From a virus: a stretch of DNA of 64,000 nt. Below are positions 39,047-48,368 of the stretch, piece by piece. Within the stretch, counting starts at the first letter, position 1. Each line of letters begins with the position of its first letter. The translations under genes and the position numbers were made by a program. Below the pieces are notes generated by a model. The model was not told the origin of the DNA. It did no database searches and worked only from the letters and a program-made list of their open reading frames with translations. The stretch spans positions 1 through 64,000 of IMG/VR virus record IMGVR_UViG_3300027741_000056. One strand, 5' to 3'.

Positions 39047-39846
39047 AGCGTATTAGTTCTGACCTTCATTCAATGATTGGTATGAATGAAGTGGCTAATG
39101 AAGTGGATAGTCTTGTTGCTACTGGTTTGATGAATCAGAAGCGCGAAGAAGCTGGCTTGCCTGTGTCTAATAACGCTAAGCATTTGGTGTTTGTTGGTGA
39201 GCCTGGTACTGGTAAAACGACTGTGGCTAAAAAGTTGGCAAAGTTGTATAACGCGGCTGGTTTGTTGCCAAAGGATACTGTTGTTGAGACTGACCGTAGT
39301 AAATTGGTTGGTAAGTATGGCAATAACATTTCTGATCGTGTTCGTAAAGAGTTTGAGTCTGCTCGTGGCGGTGTTTTGTTTGTTGATGAGGCTTACACTC
39401 TTGCGGATGATGCTTTTGGTAAAGAAGCTGCTACTCAGTTGATGAAACTTATGGAGGAACATAAGGATGATACTGTGGTTATTGTTGCTGGTTATCCGGG
39501 TGAGATGGGTAAGTTTATGGCGCTTAATCCTGGTATGAAGTCTCGTTTTTCTAAGACTGTTAATTTTCCTAACTATTCTCATAAGGAGCAGGTACAGATT
39601 CTTGAGCAACGTATGGCTAGGCATAAGGATGTGGTTGATAGTCCACAGACTGCTAAGGCTTTGAATGAGGCTGTTCGTGTGGCATCTGCTGAAGGTGGTA
39701 ATGGCCGTGCTATGGAGCGTTTGCATGCCAGACTTGAAGAGGCAAGAAATGTGCGTTTGAGTCGTAAGCCTGATTTGTCTACTGAAGATTTGTCTGTGTT
39801 TACTGTTGATGATGTAAACTCGGCTATCGGGGCTTCTAGCTCTTAG
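38899..39846 (+). CDS. AAA+ ATPase (CbbX/EccA type), expressed as a -1 frameshift fusion
   Basis: The -1 frame adds 315 residues to the first 1109 of the giant protein, giving ~1424. The ATPase region has LHSMIGMNEV, Walker A GEPGTGKTT (start at nt ~39197), GKYG (pore-loop region), Walker B VLFVDEAYTL, sensor VIVAGY and an arginine-rich GMKSRF. These fit the CbbX/SpoVK/EccA group, which remodel proteins. Read alone, the first possible start is TTG at 38977 with no ribosome site, so fusion is favoured. It might unfold or load a head protein; inference. Confidence 0.75.
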   Translation, partial: SGAPSGGVSEKPAGVLVPTGAHREESLAGPRGGSEARGGSTTGADTAKVERISSDLHSMIGMNEVANEVDSLVATGLMNQKREEAGLPVSNNAKHLVFVGEPGTGKTTVAKKLAKLYNAAGLLPKDTVVETDRSKLVGKYGNNISDRVRKEFESARGGVLFVDEAYTLADDAFGKEAATQLMKLMEEHKDDTVVIVAGYPGEMGKFMALNPGMKSRFSKTVNFPNYSHKEQVQILEQRMARHKDVVDSPQTAKALNEAVRVASAEGGNGRAMERLHARLEEARNVRLSRKPDLSTEDLSVFTVDDVNSAIGASSS

Positions 39847-39864
39847 CATTGAAAGTAGGGGATT

Positions 39865-42321
39865 GTGAATCGTTGGTGGGCCAATCCGGAGTTATCTGCA
39901 GAGATTTTAAAGTCTGTTGATGATTCGGATGTTGTCAATGGTGTTGGTGTGGCTGTTTTGGGTTATCACGGGCTTGCTATGGGTGTTTTAAAGCCTTTAG
40001 TTACTCAGACACTAGTTGATACTCATACTGTGCGTAAGGCGCTTTTACAGGTTGATTTACAGCCTATTGCTAAGGCTTTGTCTGAGGCAACTAAACCTGT
40101 TATGGGTGATGCTTCTGAACGTTATGGCAAATTGTTGGCTGATGCTATTCATGAGAAAGCCGTGGCTTCTACTGAGCGTTTATTGCATACGTGGACAAAT
40201 AACGGAATGCCTTGGCCTAACGCTATTGAACGTGCTGCTGAGGTGCATGGTGTTCCTGTTGAGCGTCTGGGGCGTTATGCGTCTGTTATGAAAGCGGCTA
40301 CTGTTAATCCGCATATTCGTGCTGATTATGCTGATCGCGAGTTGATGACTTATGCATCTGTTATGGGTAGTCGTGAGTCTTTGATTTCTTCTGAGTTAAT
40401 TTCTAAGCAAAAGTCTGAGTTTGAAGAGTTGCACCCTAGGGCTTCTGATGGTCGTTTTACTGATAAGAGTGAAGTTCTTGATTTGCGTGCCAAGTTGAAT
40501 AAGATGAAAAAGTTTAAGGCTGCTCGTGAGGTTGGTTCGCAAGTCAAGCGTGGTACTTTTGATTTTGCTAGGTCTAAGACCGCTGGTGAGTCTCGAACTA
40601 AGATTGCGCCTCGTACTAAAGTGGAGCCTAAAAAAATGGAGGTGCAAACTACTGGCGATACTTTTAAAACTAGTTTTAGGCATTCTTTTCGCAAGCCTGA
40701 TTTTAAACTAAACGACCCTAGTGGCGATTGCCCTACGGTTCCAACGTTTTTTGTTAATGGTGACGTGTATATTCCTGTTAATGCTTCTTTACTTAATCAA
40801 ATTAAAAAGCAGAGTAATCTTTTTACTGCGTGGGATGTTAAGAATCATGATGGTAATGGTGAACTTGAGGCTTTTGGCAAAGATGGCTTTAGTGACTATG
40901 TTGACATACGTGGTTTAAAAAATATTGTTAATGAAGGCACTGTTCTTCTAAAATGTAGTTACACGCCTGTTCACAAGAATCGTGCTGATGTTTTGACTAA
41001 TTCTAGCGGTAATCCGCATACTGATGATTTTAAGTGGAGTACTGTTGCACCTAAAGCTACATTTAGACTTGTTACTGGTGGCCCAGAGCCTCGCAGTTTA
41101 ATGTCTTTGATTAATGCCGGCAAGCATAAGTTGCACAGTTATTCTGACGATTTTGAAGACGATTTTGTACCTAATACTGATGATTTTAAAGTTTATGAAA
41201 TCGCTTTGGTTAATGATGATCCTGATTTGTGGGAAGAAGATATTAGTAAAAATTTGTCAGATGAGGAGCGTGAGGTTTTTAACGTAGAACATCCTCGTGC
41301 TGTTAATGGTCAGTTTACTGATAAGAATGTTACGTCTCTTAAGGCTAAGTTGGATAAGCGCAATAAGATGGCTCGCCAGCGTGAGATTGGGCAAAAAGCT
41401 AAGCAGGGTAATTTTGATTTTAAAGAGTCGCGTCAGAATCAAGCTGATGTTCGTCAGAAGGTTTCTGCTTTGCGCCAAGAGCCAGTTTTTGCTGAAACTA
41501 AATTTAAGCAAAGTTTTAAAACTAATTTTAAAATGTTTTATAGGGATGAAACACATGACCCTATTAAGTTTGGTGACAGTTGGGCTGTGATTGTTCCTTA
41601 CGGTATGTCTCCTATGCCTGATTTGTGGCCATGGTTAAATGAAAAAGCATTTAGCGAGCGTTCGTATAAAAAAGAAACTCACCCTAAAGGTCCTACAGAA
41701 ATAGTTTCAGGAAATCTTGAGGATGATAGAACTGCTTTAAAAGTGTTTAAAAATACTCATGGCAGCAGTTTGTTAATACCTAGAGAACAACGCACGTCTC
41801 CCGGTAGGGCTTTGTCACCAGTTGTTGGAAATATTATTAATCATGCTGATCGCAGAGAGCCTGAAAAAATTATTAAAGTTACAGGTACTGGTGGTAATAG
41901 CGAAGATACTGGTGAGTGGTCTTTTGAAACACCTGAGCAGGCGCTTGAAGCGGCTAATAATAGTAAGCAGCGTTTTAGTCTAAGTAATTCATTTTTAATG
42001 TGGCAACCGGAAGCTTTGATTAATGAAAACGGCGAATATGATGCTATTTTGGCTGGGTACAACCCAGAAGAGAAATATCAACTTATTGTAGGTAGTTATA
42101 GTGACCTTTGGGAAGCGCATTATATTGCTAACGAAAATCCTGAAGAGTTTGCTGAAAGAGTAAAAATTGTGCCTTCTGATAAGGACGTAAGTAATTTGCA
42201 GGAGTTTTTATCACTTAGTGATAGCGATGAGATTATTGATGAAGTTAATTCGGCTATTCGCGATAAGGGTACTAACCCGCCAATAGAATTGTATGAAATT
42301 AAAGTTATGCCACCTTGGTAG
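39865..42321 (+). CDS. 818-residue head-module protein with two related halves
   Basis: Starts at GTG 39865. N-terminal helical domain (1-175), then two repeats beginning with HPRASDGRFTDK (~188) and HPRAVNGQFTDK (~475), each followed by a basic helix (L-x-AKL-x-K...REIG...FDF) and a beta-rich domain of ~250 residues ending in ...YEI. The same HPR-GRF motif occurs once in the giant protein. Position between the ATPase and the protease suggests a minor head or internal protein. The repeat indicates an internal duplication. Confidence 0.6.
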   Translation: MNRWWANPELSAEILKSVDDSDVVNGVGVAVLGYHGLAMGVLKPLVTQTLVDTHTVRKALLQVDLQPIAKALSEATKPVMGDASERYGKLLADAIHEKAVASTERLLHTWTNNGMPWPNAIERAAEVHGVPVERLGRYASVMKAATVNPHIRADYADRELMTYASVMGSRESLISSELISKQKSEFEELHPRASDGRFTDKSEVLDLRAKLNKMKKFKAAREVGSQVKRGTFDFARSKTAGESRTKIAPRTKVEPKKMEVQTTGDTFKTSFRHSFRKPDFKLNDPSGDCPTVPTFFVNGDVYIPVNASLLNQIKKQSNLFTAWDVKNHDGNGELEAFGKDGFSDYVDIRGLKNIVNEGTVLLKCSYTPVHKNRADVLTNSSGNPHTDDFKWSTVAPKATFRLVTGGPEPRSLMSLINAGKHKLHSYSDDFEDDFVPNTDDFKVYEIALVNDDPDLWEEDISKNLSDEEREVFNVEHPRAVNGQFTDKNVTSLKAKLDKRNKMARQREIGQKAKQGNFDFKESRQNQADVRQKVSALRQEPVFAETKFKQSFKTNFKMFYRDETHDPIKFGDSWAVIVPYGMSPMPDLWPWLNEKAFSERSYKKETHPKGPTEIVSGNLEDDRTALKVFKNTHGSSLLIPREQRTSPGRALSPVVGNIINHADRREPEKIIKVTGTGGNSEDTGEWSFETPEQALEAANNSKQRFSLSNSFLMWQPEALINENGEYDAILAGYNPEEKYQLIVGSYSDLWEAHYIANENPEEFAERVKIVPSDKDVSNLQEFLSLSDSDEIIDEVNSAIRDKGTNPPIELYEIKVMPPW

Positions 42322-42368
42322 ACTTTAGCTGTAAGATAAGATAAACGTAATAAGAATTTGGAGAATCA

Positions 42369-43082
42369 ATGGATTCGTTAGAGATTGTTAAGTCGCTTCA
42401 TAAGGTTGATCCTGGCTTTGTTGATTTGTGCAAAACTTTGTTTGGCGATGCTGTTTATCCTGAGGCCATTTGGGAGTATTTGTACACTCCTGAGGGTATT
42501 TCTAAGATGGGTCCAGAGCCTTCAGAGCTAAATACTTCTTCTAGTAATAAGCGTGGCCGTCTTGTTCCACAGGAGCGTACTCCGCAGGTGCCTCGCGTTA
42601 AGGTTCCACCTAAGCATTCTCATAAGGGCGAGCAGGTTGATAATACTGACGCTATGAGTAAGTCTGATGATGATTTTGACATTACGTGGGCTGGTGAGTT
42701 TGCTAAGTCTGATGAGGATAAGCGTCAAGTTTTTGGTTGGGCTTCTATTGTTGAGGTTGATGGTCGCCCGGTTGTTGATCGTCAGGGCGATTGGATTACT
42801 CCTGAAGAGATTGAGAAGGCTGCATACCAGTATGTTCTTAATTCTCGTAAAGCAGGTCATCAGCATAAGCGTGATGGCGACCAGCCGTTTCATGCCGGTG
42901 ACATGATTGAGTCTTTTGTTATGACACCTGAAAAGGTTGAAAAGATGGGTTTGCCTGACGATACTCCTATTGGTTGGTGGGTTGGCTACAAGATTCATGA
43001 TGAGGATGCTTGGCAGAAAGTTAAGAAGGGCGAAGTTACTGGCTTTTCTATTCATGGTCGCGGTAAGCGTAAAGAAGTCTAA
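42369..43082 (+). CDS. Prohead protease, XkdF-like serine protease
   Basis: 237 residues. The second half has the XkdF pattern: QVFGWASIVEVDGRPVVDRQ, GDWITPEEIEKAAY, KAGHQH (likely catalytic His), IESFVMTPEKVEKMG, GWWVGYKI and GFSIHG (likely catalytic Ser). Residues 45-100 are a Ser/Pro/Lys linker. It would cleave scaffold and head proteins during maturation. GGAG precedes the ATG. The VDRPAN segment that often ends such proteases is instead in the gene at 44769. Confidence 0.8.
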   Translation: MDSLEIVKSLHKVDPGFVDLCKTLFGDAVYPEAIWEYLYTPEGISKMGPEPSELNTSSSNKRGRLVPQERTPQVPRVKVPPKHSHKGEQVDNTDAMSKSDDDFDITWAGEFAKSDEDKRQVFGWASIVEVDGRPVVDRQGDWITPEEIEKAAYQYVLNSRKAGHQHKRDGDQPFHAGDMIESFVMTPEKVEKMGLPDDTPIGWWVGYKIHDEDAWQKVKKGEVTGFSIHGRGKRKEV

Positions 43083-43084
43083 AA

Positions 43085-43384
43085 ATGTCTATCAGTAGAG
43101 CTTTTGTTGAAAGTAACATTTCTAAAGGGTCAAATGTTAGGGAGTTTCCGTATCTTCCTGAGAACATTAGGGATTGGCAAAATAATGCTGTGCCTATTCG
43201 TCGTAATCCTGTGTCTCCTTTGCAAATGATTGCTTCGGCAAATGTTATGGCTGTTGGTAGTAATTTGGGTAATCAGTCTGGTATGACTAAACGTCAGTTG
43301 CGTCGTTTGGCTCGTGGTTTGAATATTTATGAGGGTGGTCGCGCAACAGTGTATTCGCCTCTTGGTCAAGGTACGATGGTGTAA
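43085..43384 (+). CDS. Small head-module protein
   Basis: 99 residues, Asn/Arg-rich, starting MSISRAFVESNISKG; no membrane segment. A helix-rich middle (MTKRQLRRLARGLNIY) could bind nucleic acid. Starts 2 bp after the protease and shares 1 bp with the next gene. Unknown. Confidence 0.6.
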   Translation: MSISRAFVESNISKGSNVREFPYLPENIRDWQNNAVPIRRNPVSPLQMIASANVMAVGSNLGNQSGMTKRQLRRLARGLNIYEGGRATVYSPLGQGTMV

Positions 43385-44715
43385 TGGCTGCTGATTCTTC
43401 TAATCATAAAAATCATGCGCACGAGCTGGGCGCTGGTCTTGTTGGGTCTACTATTGCTGAGGGCGCTGCTGTTGCGGAGTCGGCTAAAAAGTATCGTAAT
43501 CTTAAGGCTAAAGGTTTTCAGGCTACGCCTGAAGAAATGGGCGCTATTGCGCGTAAGATTGGTGCTAAGAACGCAGCAATTGCTGGTCTTGGTTTGCAGG
43601 GCGTAAATATGGCTATTGGTGCGGGTGCTGCGCACCACTTGTTGAAGAAACCTAAAGGAAGTGCAATGAATACTGGTCAGTCTGCTGTAAATAAGTCGCA
43701 GGGTTCTGTGAGCCGTAATGGTCATGGTAAAAACTTGAATGATAAAAAGAATGGCATTGTTGCTTCTAACACTATTGCTAGTGGTGCTATTGGGGCTGGT
43801 TCTGCAGGCTATTTGGGCCACATGCTAGGTGATGGCGGTTTTGAGCGTAGTTTAACTGGCGTTAAGGAAGATAAGGCCACTAAGCCTAAGCGCGAGATGG
43901 TTCGTGGTTCTCGTAGTTCTAATCGCGAGTATGAAAAGATGATGCGGGCTAATGGCTTGATGCAGAAAAAAACTTTGGCTGAGCATGGCAAGAGGGCTAA
44001 GGCGCTTGCTGGTAAGAATAAATGGGCTGTTGGCGGCGCGGTTGCTGGTGGCGCTTTGGGTGCTGTTGATGGTGCTATTCGTGGTCAAGAGTATGTAAAT
44101 GCTGCTCACCGTTCGGGCATTCAAAAGTCTTTGGTGGAAGTTTCTAAAGGATTGCCTAGTTCAGTAAACACAGCAACAATGATGTCTAGCCATACCTCTG
44201 ACAGAATCATGGCTAACGCTTATGGAAAAAACGTTTCTTCTCGTGTTTCAGCTGTTAGAAATCAAGCTGGTAAAGATACTGGGCCTTTGTCTGGCCTTAG
44301 AGCTGAGCAGGAAGCAAAGCGCATCAGAGATGCTAAAAAAACCGGTATTGATTTACGCAGTGAGTCCCGCAGGGCGTTGGACAAACCAAGCAAACGCGCT
44401 AGTTCATTTAAAGAGTCGGGTGTTGGCAAGGCCTATCGCCGTTTTGATCCTGAGGCTGATCGTCAGCGTCGCTTAGGTCTTTATTCTGGCGCTGCTGCAG
44501 GTACTGGCGTTGTATTGGGTCGTGAGGCTGCACGAAATTACACAGTTAGCGGTCTTGATTCTGCTAGCCGCGCTAAGGATGGTTTGGGAATTAAGTTGAA
44601 GCCTGGTTTGACCAAGCGTGGTTTGGGTTTGACTGCTGCAGCGTTGGGCGCCAGTGTTGTTAGTGCTGGGTCTTACAAGCGTGGTGTTAGTGCTCGTAAT
44701 CAGCCGTGGACATAA
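43384..44715 (+). CDS. Basic glycine-zipper protein
   Basis: 443 residues, about one fifth Lys/Arg, with zipper segments ELGAGLVGSTIAEGAA (~14-29), AAIAGLGLQGVNMAIGAGAA (~62-81), IASGAIGAGSAGYLG (~125-139), AVGGAVAGGALGAVDGAI (~216-233), GAAAGTGVVLG and GLTAAALGASVVSAGS near the end. Fourth and clearest member of the set. It sits between the protease and the scaffold-like gene, interrupting what is normally one block. Confidence 0.6.
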   Translation: MAADSSNHKNHAHELGAGLVGSTIAEGAAVAESAKKYRNLKAKGFQATPEEMGAIARKIGAKNAAIAGLGLQGVNMAIGAGAAHHLLKKPKGSAMNTGQSAVNKSQGSVSRNGHGKNLNDKKNGIVASNTIASGAIGAGSAGYLGHMLGDGGFERSLTGVKEDKATKPKREMVRGSRSSNREYEKMMRANGLMQKKTLAEHGKRAKALAGKNKWAVGGAVAGGALGAVDGAIRGQEYVNAAHRSGIQKSLVEVSKGLPSSVNTATMMSSHTSDRIMANAYGKNVSSRVSAVRNQAGKDTGPLSGLRAEQEAKRIRDAKKTGIDLRSESRRALDKPSKRASSFKESGVGKAYRRFDPEADRQRRLGLYSGAAAGTGVVLGREAARNYTVSGLDSASRAKDGLGIKLKPGLTKRGLGLTAAALGASVVSAGSYKRGVSARNQPWT

Positions 44716-44768
44716 AAGTTGTTAAGTCTAATGCGAGCAATCATTTTTTGTAAGAAGATTGGAGTACT

Positions 44769-45779
44769 ATGAATCAAAATGTAAAGCGTCTTTTTGACAT
44801 TGAGATAGATGAGGTGTCTGTCGTGGACCGTCCTGCTAATCAGCATGGCCTTATTGCTTTCGCTAAAAACGACGATAGCGCTGAAGAGATTCCTGCTGCT
44901 TTGTTTGATGAAACTGGCGAGGAAGTTCCTGCTGAAATTCTTGAGCATGGTGATGTTGTTTTTGATGCTGAAGGCAACGAGTATGTTTACGTCGAAGATG
45001 AAATTGAAGATGATTCTGATGACGATGTTGAAAAAAATATGTTCTCAGGTTTTGCAGAAAAGTTTGCTGCAACAAAGATGGGACAAAAGGCTCTCCCGCA
45101 CATGATTAATGCTGCGGAGAAATCTGGCACTGCATACCGTGGTGCTACAAGTTCTGAAGCTGGTCAGTCGCTTGTTCGTGGTGCGAAGAAGACGTCTGGT
45201 TGGGTGAAAGAAAATCCAGGCAAAAGTCTTGCCGTTGTTGGTGCCACCGGTGCCGCTGGTGGATACGCCTTGTCTAAGGCAGAAATGAGTGATCATATGA
45301 GTCTAGGTGACTCGGTTCTTGAGGAACTAAGTAAGGCGGTCACCGAGCGTGATCGCGAAGAAATTATCGCTAAGGCGATGGATGAAGTTGAAATCGCGAA
45401 GGCTCAGGCTGCTGAAGCATTTGAATATGCTGCAGCAATTGAGGATGCCCGTATCGAAGATGCTTTCATCTCTAAGGCAGCGGAGTACAATCTTCCGGTT
45501 GCTCCTGAGGTATTTGGCCCTATTTTGAAGTCAATCGCTGAGGCTTTGACTGATGAAGAGCTAGAACTTGTCGATGAACTTTTCTCTGCTATCGGTGATG
45601 CGTTGTACAACGAAATCGGGTATGTTGGAGATACAGACAATGCTTCGGTACTTGATACTGTAAATGGACTTGCTAGCGAGTTTGTTGGTAAGGCTGATGT
45701 GTCTTACGAGCAGGCTTTTACTGCAATGTTTGAATCTAATCCAAGCGCATATGACGCTTACCTAGCAGAAGGACGATAA
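44769..45779 (+). CDS. Scaffold-like head protein with VDRPAN motif
   Basis: 336 residues, strongly acidic overall. Residues 10-25 (FDIEIDEVSVVDRPAN) match the segment found near the end of XkdF-type proteases. An acidic stretch (~45-85), one glycine-zipper segment (SLAVVGATGAAGGYALSK, ~148-165) and a long helical Glu/Ala-rich C-terminal half follow, as in scaffolding proteins. GGAG upstream. Immediately before the decoration and capsid genes, as expected for scaffold. Confidence 0.6.
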   Translation: MNQNVKRLFDIEIDEVSVVDRPANQHGLIAFAKNDDSAEEIPAALFDETGEEVPAEILEHGDVVFDAEGNEYVYVEDEIEDDSDDDVEKNMFSGFAEKFAATKMGQKALPHMINAAEKSGTAYRGATSSEAGQSLVRGAKKTSGWVKENPGKSLAVVGATGAAGGYALSKAEMSDHMSLGDSVLEELSKAVTERDREEIIAKAMDEVEIAKAQAAEAFEYAAAIEDARIEDAFISKAAEYNLPVAPEVFGPILKSIAEALTDEELELVDELFSAIGDALYNEIGYVGDTDNASVLDTVNGLASEFVGKADVSYEQAFTAMFESNPSAYDAYLAEGR

Positions 45780-45782
45780 GTC

Positions 45783-46724
45783 ATGGCTTACGAAGAGTCC
45801 CTTAAATCCATTTCCCTCGCTGCTGACGCTTCGATTGCTGGTTACACCGGTGTATCTAACGTTGGTCTTGGTGGATTCCCATCTAGCAAGTCTTTGACTG
45901 CTACTGTTTCTTACGCATCGTCAGTGAACACTTTCACCACTCCAACACCTCATGGTTTTTCTTTTGGTGACACGATTGTTGTTACTGGTGCTACTGCTGC
46001 AGGAAATAATGGTACTTTCACTATTACAGGTATTGCTTCGGCAACTACTTTTACTGTTGCTAACGCTACCCCTGGTGTTACACAGTCTACTGCAGGTATC
46101 ACTGTAACTCGTAACATTAGCACTGCTGGTAATCAGTACCGCTTTGTTAAAGTGACTGGTTCTAAGACTGCTGGTCTTTGTACTTCTGCATCAGATTACT
46201 CAATTGGTGTTTTGCAGAATAAGCCACAGGTTGTGGGCGCTGCTGCTCAGGTTGGCTTCATTGGTGTTTCGTTTGTAGTTTCAGGCGATACAGGTATTAC
46301 TGCAGGCGCAAAAGTAACTTCAGATTCATTAGGTGCTGCTACTAGGTTCCTTGGTGGTTACACTAACGCTCTAAGTTACTCACAGGGTTCAACTTCTAGC
46401 ACCTTCTCTTCACCAACTGTCACTATGACTCTTGGTGCTGCAGGAACTGGTACCACTACTGACGTAACGTCACATGGCGTACAGGTTGGCGACATCGTTA
46501 ACATTTCGTATGCTACAACTGCTGCTAACAACGGTACTTTTGTTGTAACTGCTGTTGGTGCTACTACAATCTCTTACATTAACGCTGCAGGTGCTGCTGA
46601 AGCTGGTCGTGCTTCTTCAGCTACCAAGGTTAACGTTATTCGTAATCAGGTTATTGCTGGTACCGCACTTGCTTCTTCGTCTACCGCAGGCGAGCTTATC
46701 CCCGTGCTTCTGGCCGCACGATAG
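45783..46724 (+). CDS. Capsid decoration protein with two inserted modules
   Basis: 313 residues. A DUF2190/decoration-like core (ISLAADASIAGYTGV; CTSASDYSIGVLQNKPQ; AGELIPVLLAAR) is interrupted by two beta modules: PHGFSFGDTIVVTGA (~58-72) continuing NNGTFTITGI, and SHGVQVGDIVNISYA (~238-252) continuing NNGTFVVTAV. The same module occurs in two tail genes. It would sit on the capsid surface and stabilise it. Confidence 0.65.
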   Translation: MAYEESLKSISLAADASIAGYTGVSNVGLGGFPSSKSLTATVSYASSVNTFTTPTPHGFSFGDTIVVTGATAAGNNGTFTITGIASATTFTVANATPGVTQSTAGITVTRNISTAGNQYRFVKVTGSKTAGLCTSASDYSIGVLQNKPQVVGAAAQVGFIGVSFVVSGDTGITAGAKVTSDSLGAATRFLGGYTNALSYSQGSTSSTFSSPTVTMTLGAAGTGTTTDVTSHGVQVGDIVNISYATTAANNGTFVVTAVGATTISYINAAGAAEAGRASSATKVNVIRNQVIAGTALASSSTAGELIPVLLAAR

Positions 46725-46741
46725 AAATAGGAGACTAACTC

Positions 46742-47749
46742 ATGCCAAGTCCATCCCAGTCCGATCTGCATGTTAATGTGCCGTTGACCAATGTGTCGAT
46801 TGCCTACATGCAGTCTGCAGATGCATACATTGCTGACAAGGTTTTCCCTAAGGTTCCTGTCAAGAAGCAATCTGACCTTTATTGGAAGTACAGCAAGAGC
46901 GATTGGCGTCGTACTGACGTTGCTCGTCGTGCTCCTTCTACAGAGTCACCTGGCGTTGGTTGGAATACAACCACCGACCAGTACTTTGCTCATGTCTACG
47001 CTGTTCACAAGGACATTGATGACCAGCTACGCGCTAATGCTGATAGTAACTTTGTGCTTGACCGCGATAGCACCGAGTTCATCACTAATCAGCTTCTTTT
47101 GAAGCGTGACGTTGACTGGGCTGCTAAGTACTTCACTACTGGCGTTTGGGACAATGACCTTGTTGTTGGTGCTTCTGCTAACACTAATGGTTTCACTGCT
47201 CCGGCTGCTAAGTGGTCTGATGCTGGTTCTGACCCTATTGGTGACGTTGCTCGTGCGGTTATTGCTTTCCGTAAGAACACTGGTTTTGCGCCTAACATCA
47301 TGGTTATTGGTGCGGATGTTATGACTGCTCTCAAGCAACATCCAGACATCATTGACCGTATCAAGTACACTCAGCGCGGTATCGTGACTGAAGACTTGAT
47401 TGCTACTATGTTTGGTGTTAACGAGTTGTACACGTCGTACGCTTCACAGGCTACTGGTCCACAGATTCCAGATGCTAAGACTCAGGATGCTGCTGCTTCA
47501 TACAGTTTCATTAATGATTCTAAGTCTGCTCTGTTGTGCTACGCTCCTTCAGCACCTAGCTTGATGACTCCATCTGCTGGTTACACGTTCACTTGGAACG
47601 GCTACCTCGGTGGTAACTCTGAAGGTATTAAGATTAAGCGTTTCCGTATGGAGCATATTGCTTCTGATCGTATCGAGGCAGAAATGACTTACGATATGAA
47701 GACGGTTGCTACTGACCTTGGTGCTTTCTTCACGGGCGTGGTTGCATAA
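46742..47749 (+). CDS. Major capsid protein
   Basis: 335 residues, HK97-fold gpE-like family. Recognisable parts: ADKVFPKVPVKKQSD (~30-44), a long central alpha/beta region, APNIMVIGADVMTALKQHPD (~181-200), IKYTQRG, and a C-terminal strand region IKIKRFRMEHIASDRIEAEM. No cleaved delta domain is present; scaffold is supplied separately by 44769. AGGAG ribosome site upstream gives a strong start. Confidence 0.88.
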   Translation: MPSPSQSDLHVNVPLTNVSIAYMQSADAYIADKVFPKVPVKKQSDLYWKYSKSDWRRTDVARRAPSTESPGVGWNTTTDQYFAHVYAVHKDIDDQLRANADSNFVLDRDSTEFITNQLLLKRDVDWAAKYFTTGVWDNDLVVGASANTNGFTAPAAKWSDAGSDPIGDVARAVIAFRKNTGFAPNIMVIGADVMTALKQHPDIIDRIKYTQRGIVTEDLIATMFGVNELYTSYASQATGPQIPDAKTQDAAASYSFINDSKSALLCYAPSAPSLMTPSAGYTFTWNGYLGGNSEGIKIKRFRMEHIASDRIEAEMTYDMKTVATDLGAFFTGVVA

Positions 47750-47751
47750 TC

Positions 47752-48360
47752 ATGTATCGTCCTGCAACTGTTCTTCGCTTAGCTAAGGCTCTCACTATTG
47801 GTGGTGTGAATCGTGCTAAGGGATATATTCTTACTGATGCTGAAGTGTTGAGTATGAAGACGTTGCAGTCTCTTCTTGCGAAGCGGTGGGTGGTCCCTGT
47901 TCCGGGGCCATCCGCCGTTCGCTTGGCTACTGCACGCCAGCAGTCTCCTGATGGTGCTTTTGGGCCTACGGGCTTGTTGGATACTTCTTACATGACGGAT
48001 AGTTCTGCTAATAACTCTGTTAAGTACACTCCAATACCTACTTATCTAAATCCTCAGGTTCTTCGGGATTATGCTAAGGATAATATTCCTTATGCTTTGA
48101 CTGGTACTGCTGGTTCTGGTCAGGTTGTTTTGAATTGGTATGCGCCTAGCAATAGCCCTTCTGGTTTGACAGATTACAGTATTCAGTACAAGTTGTCTTC
48201 TGCTTCGTCTTGGACTACTTTTACTCATACTGCTTCTACGGCTGTTACTGCAACTATTACTGGTTTAACTGCTAATACTTTGTATGATTTTCGTGTTGCT
48301 GCAATAATTAGTTCTACTACAGGAACGTACTCTAATACGTTTACTATTGATCCTAGTTAG
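47752..48360 (+). CDS. Head protein with C-terminal fibronectin III-like domain
   Basis: 202 residues: an N-terminal part (1-110) typical of small head proteins after the capsid gene, then an Fn3-like domain (TGTAGSGQVVLNWYAPS ... TATITGLTANTLYDFRVAA, ~118-200). Surface Ig-like domains help phages adhere to carbohydrates or mucus. Starts 2 bp after the capsid stop. Confidence 0.65.
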   Translation: MYRPATVLRLAKALTIGGVNRAKGYILTDAEVLSMKTLQSLLAKRWVVPVPGPSAVRLATARQQSPDGAFGPTGLLDTSYMTDSSANNSVKYTPIPTYLNPQVLRDYAKDNIPYALTGTAGSGQVVLNWYAPSNSPSGLTDYSIQYKLSSASSWTTFTHTASTAVTATITGLTANTLYDFRVAAIISSTTGTYSNTFTIDPS

Positions 48361-48368
48361 GGGTTAGT

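Noticed and set aside
38977-39846. AAA+ ATPase as a free-standing gene
   Set aside because: The first possible start is TTG with no ribosome site, while the frame is open upstream to a perfect slippery site; a frameshift fusion explains more.
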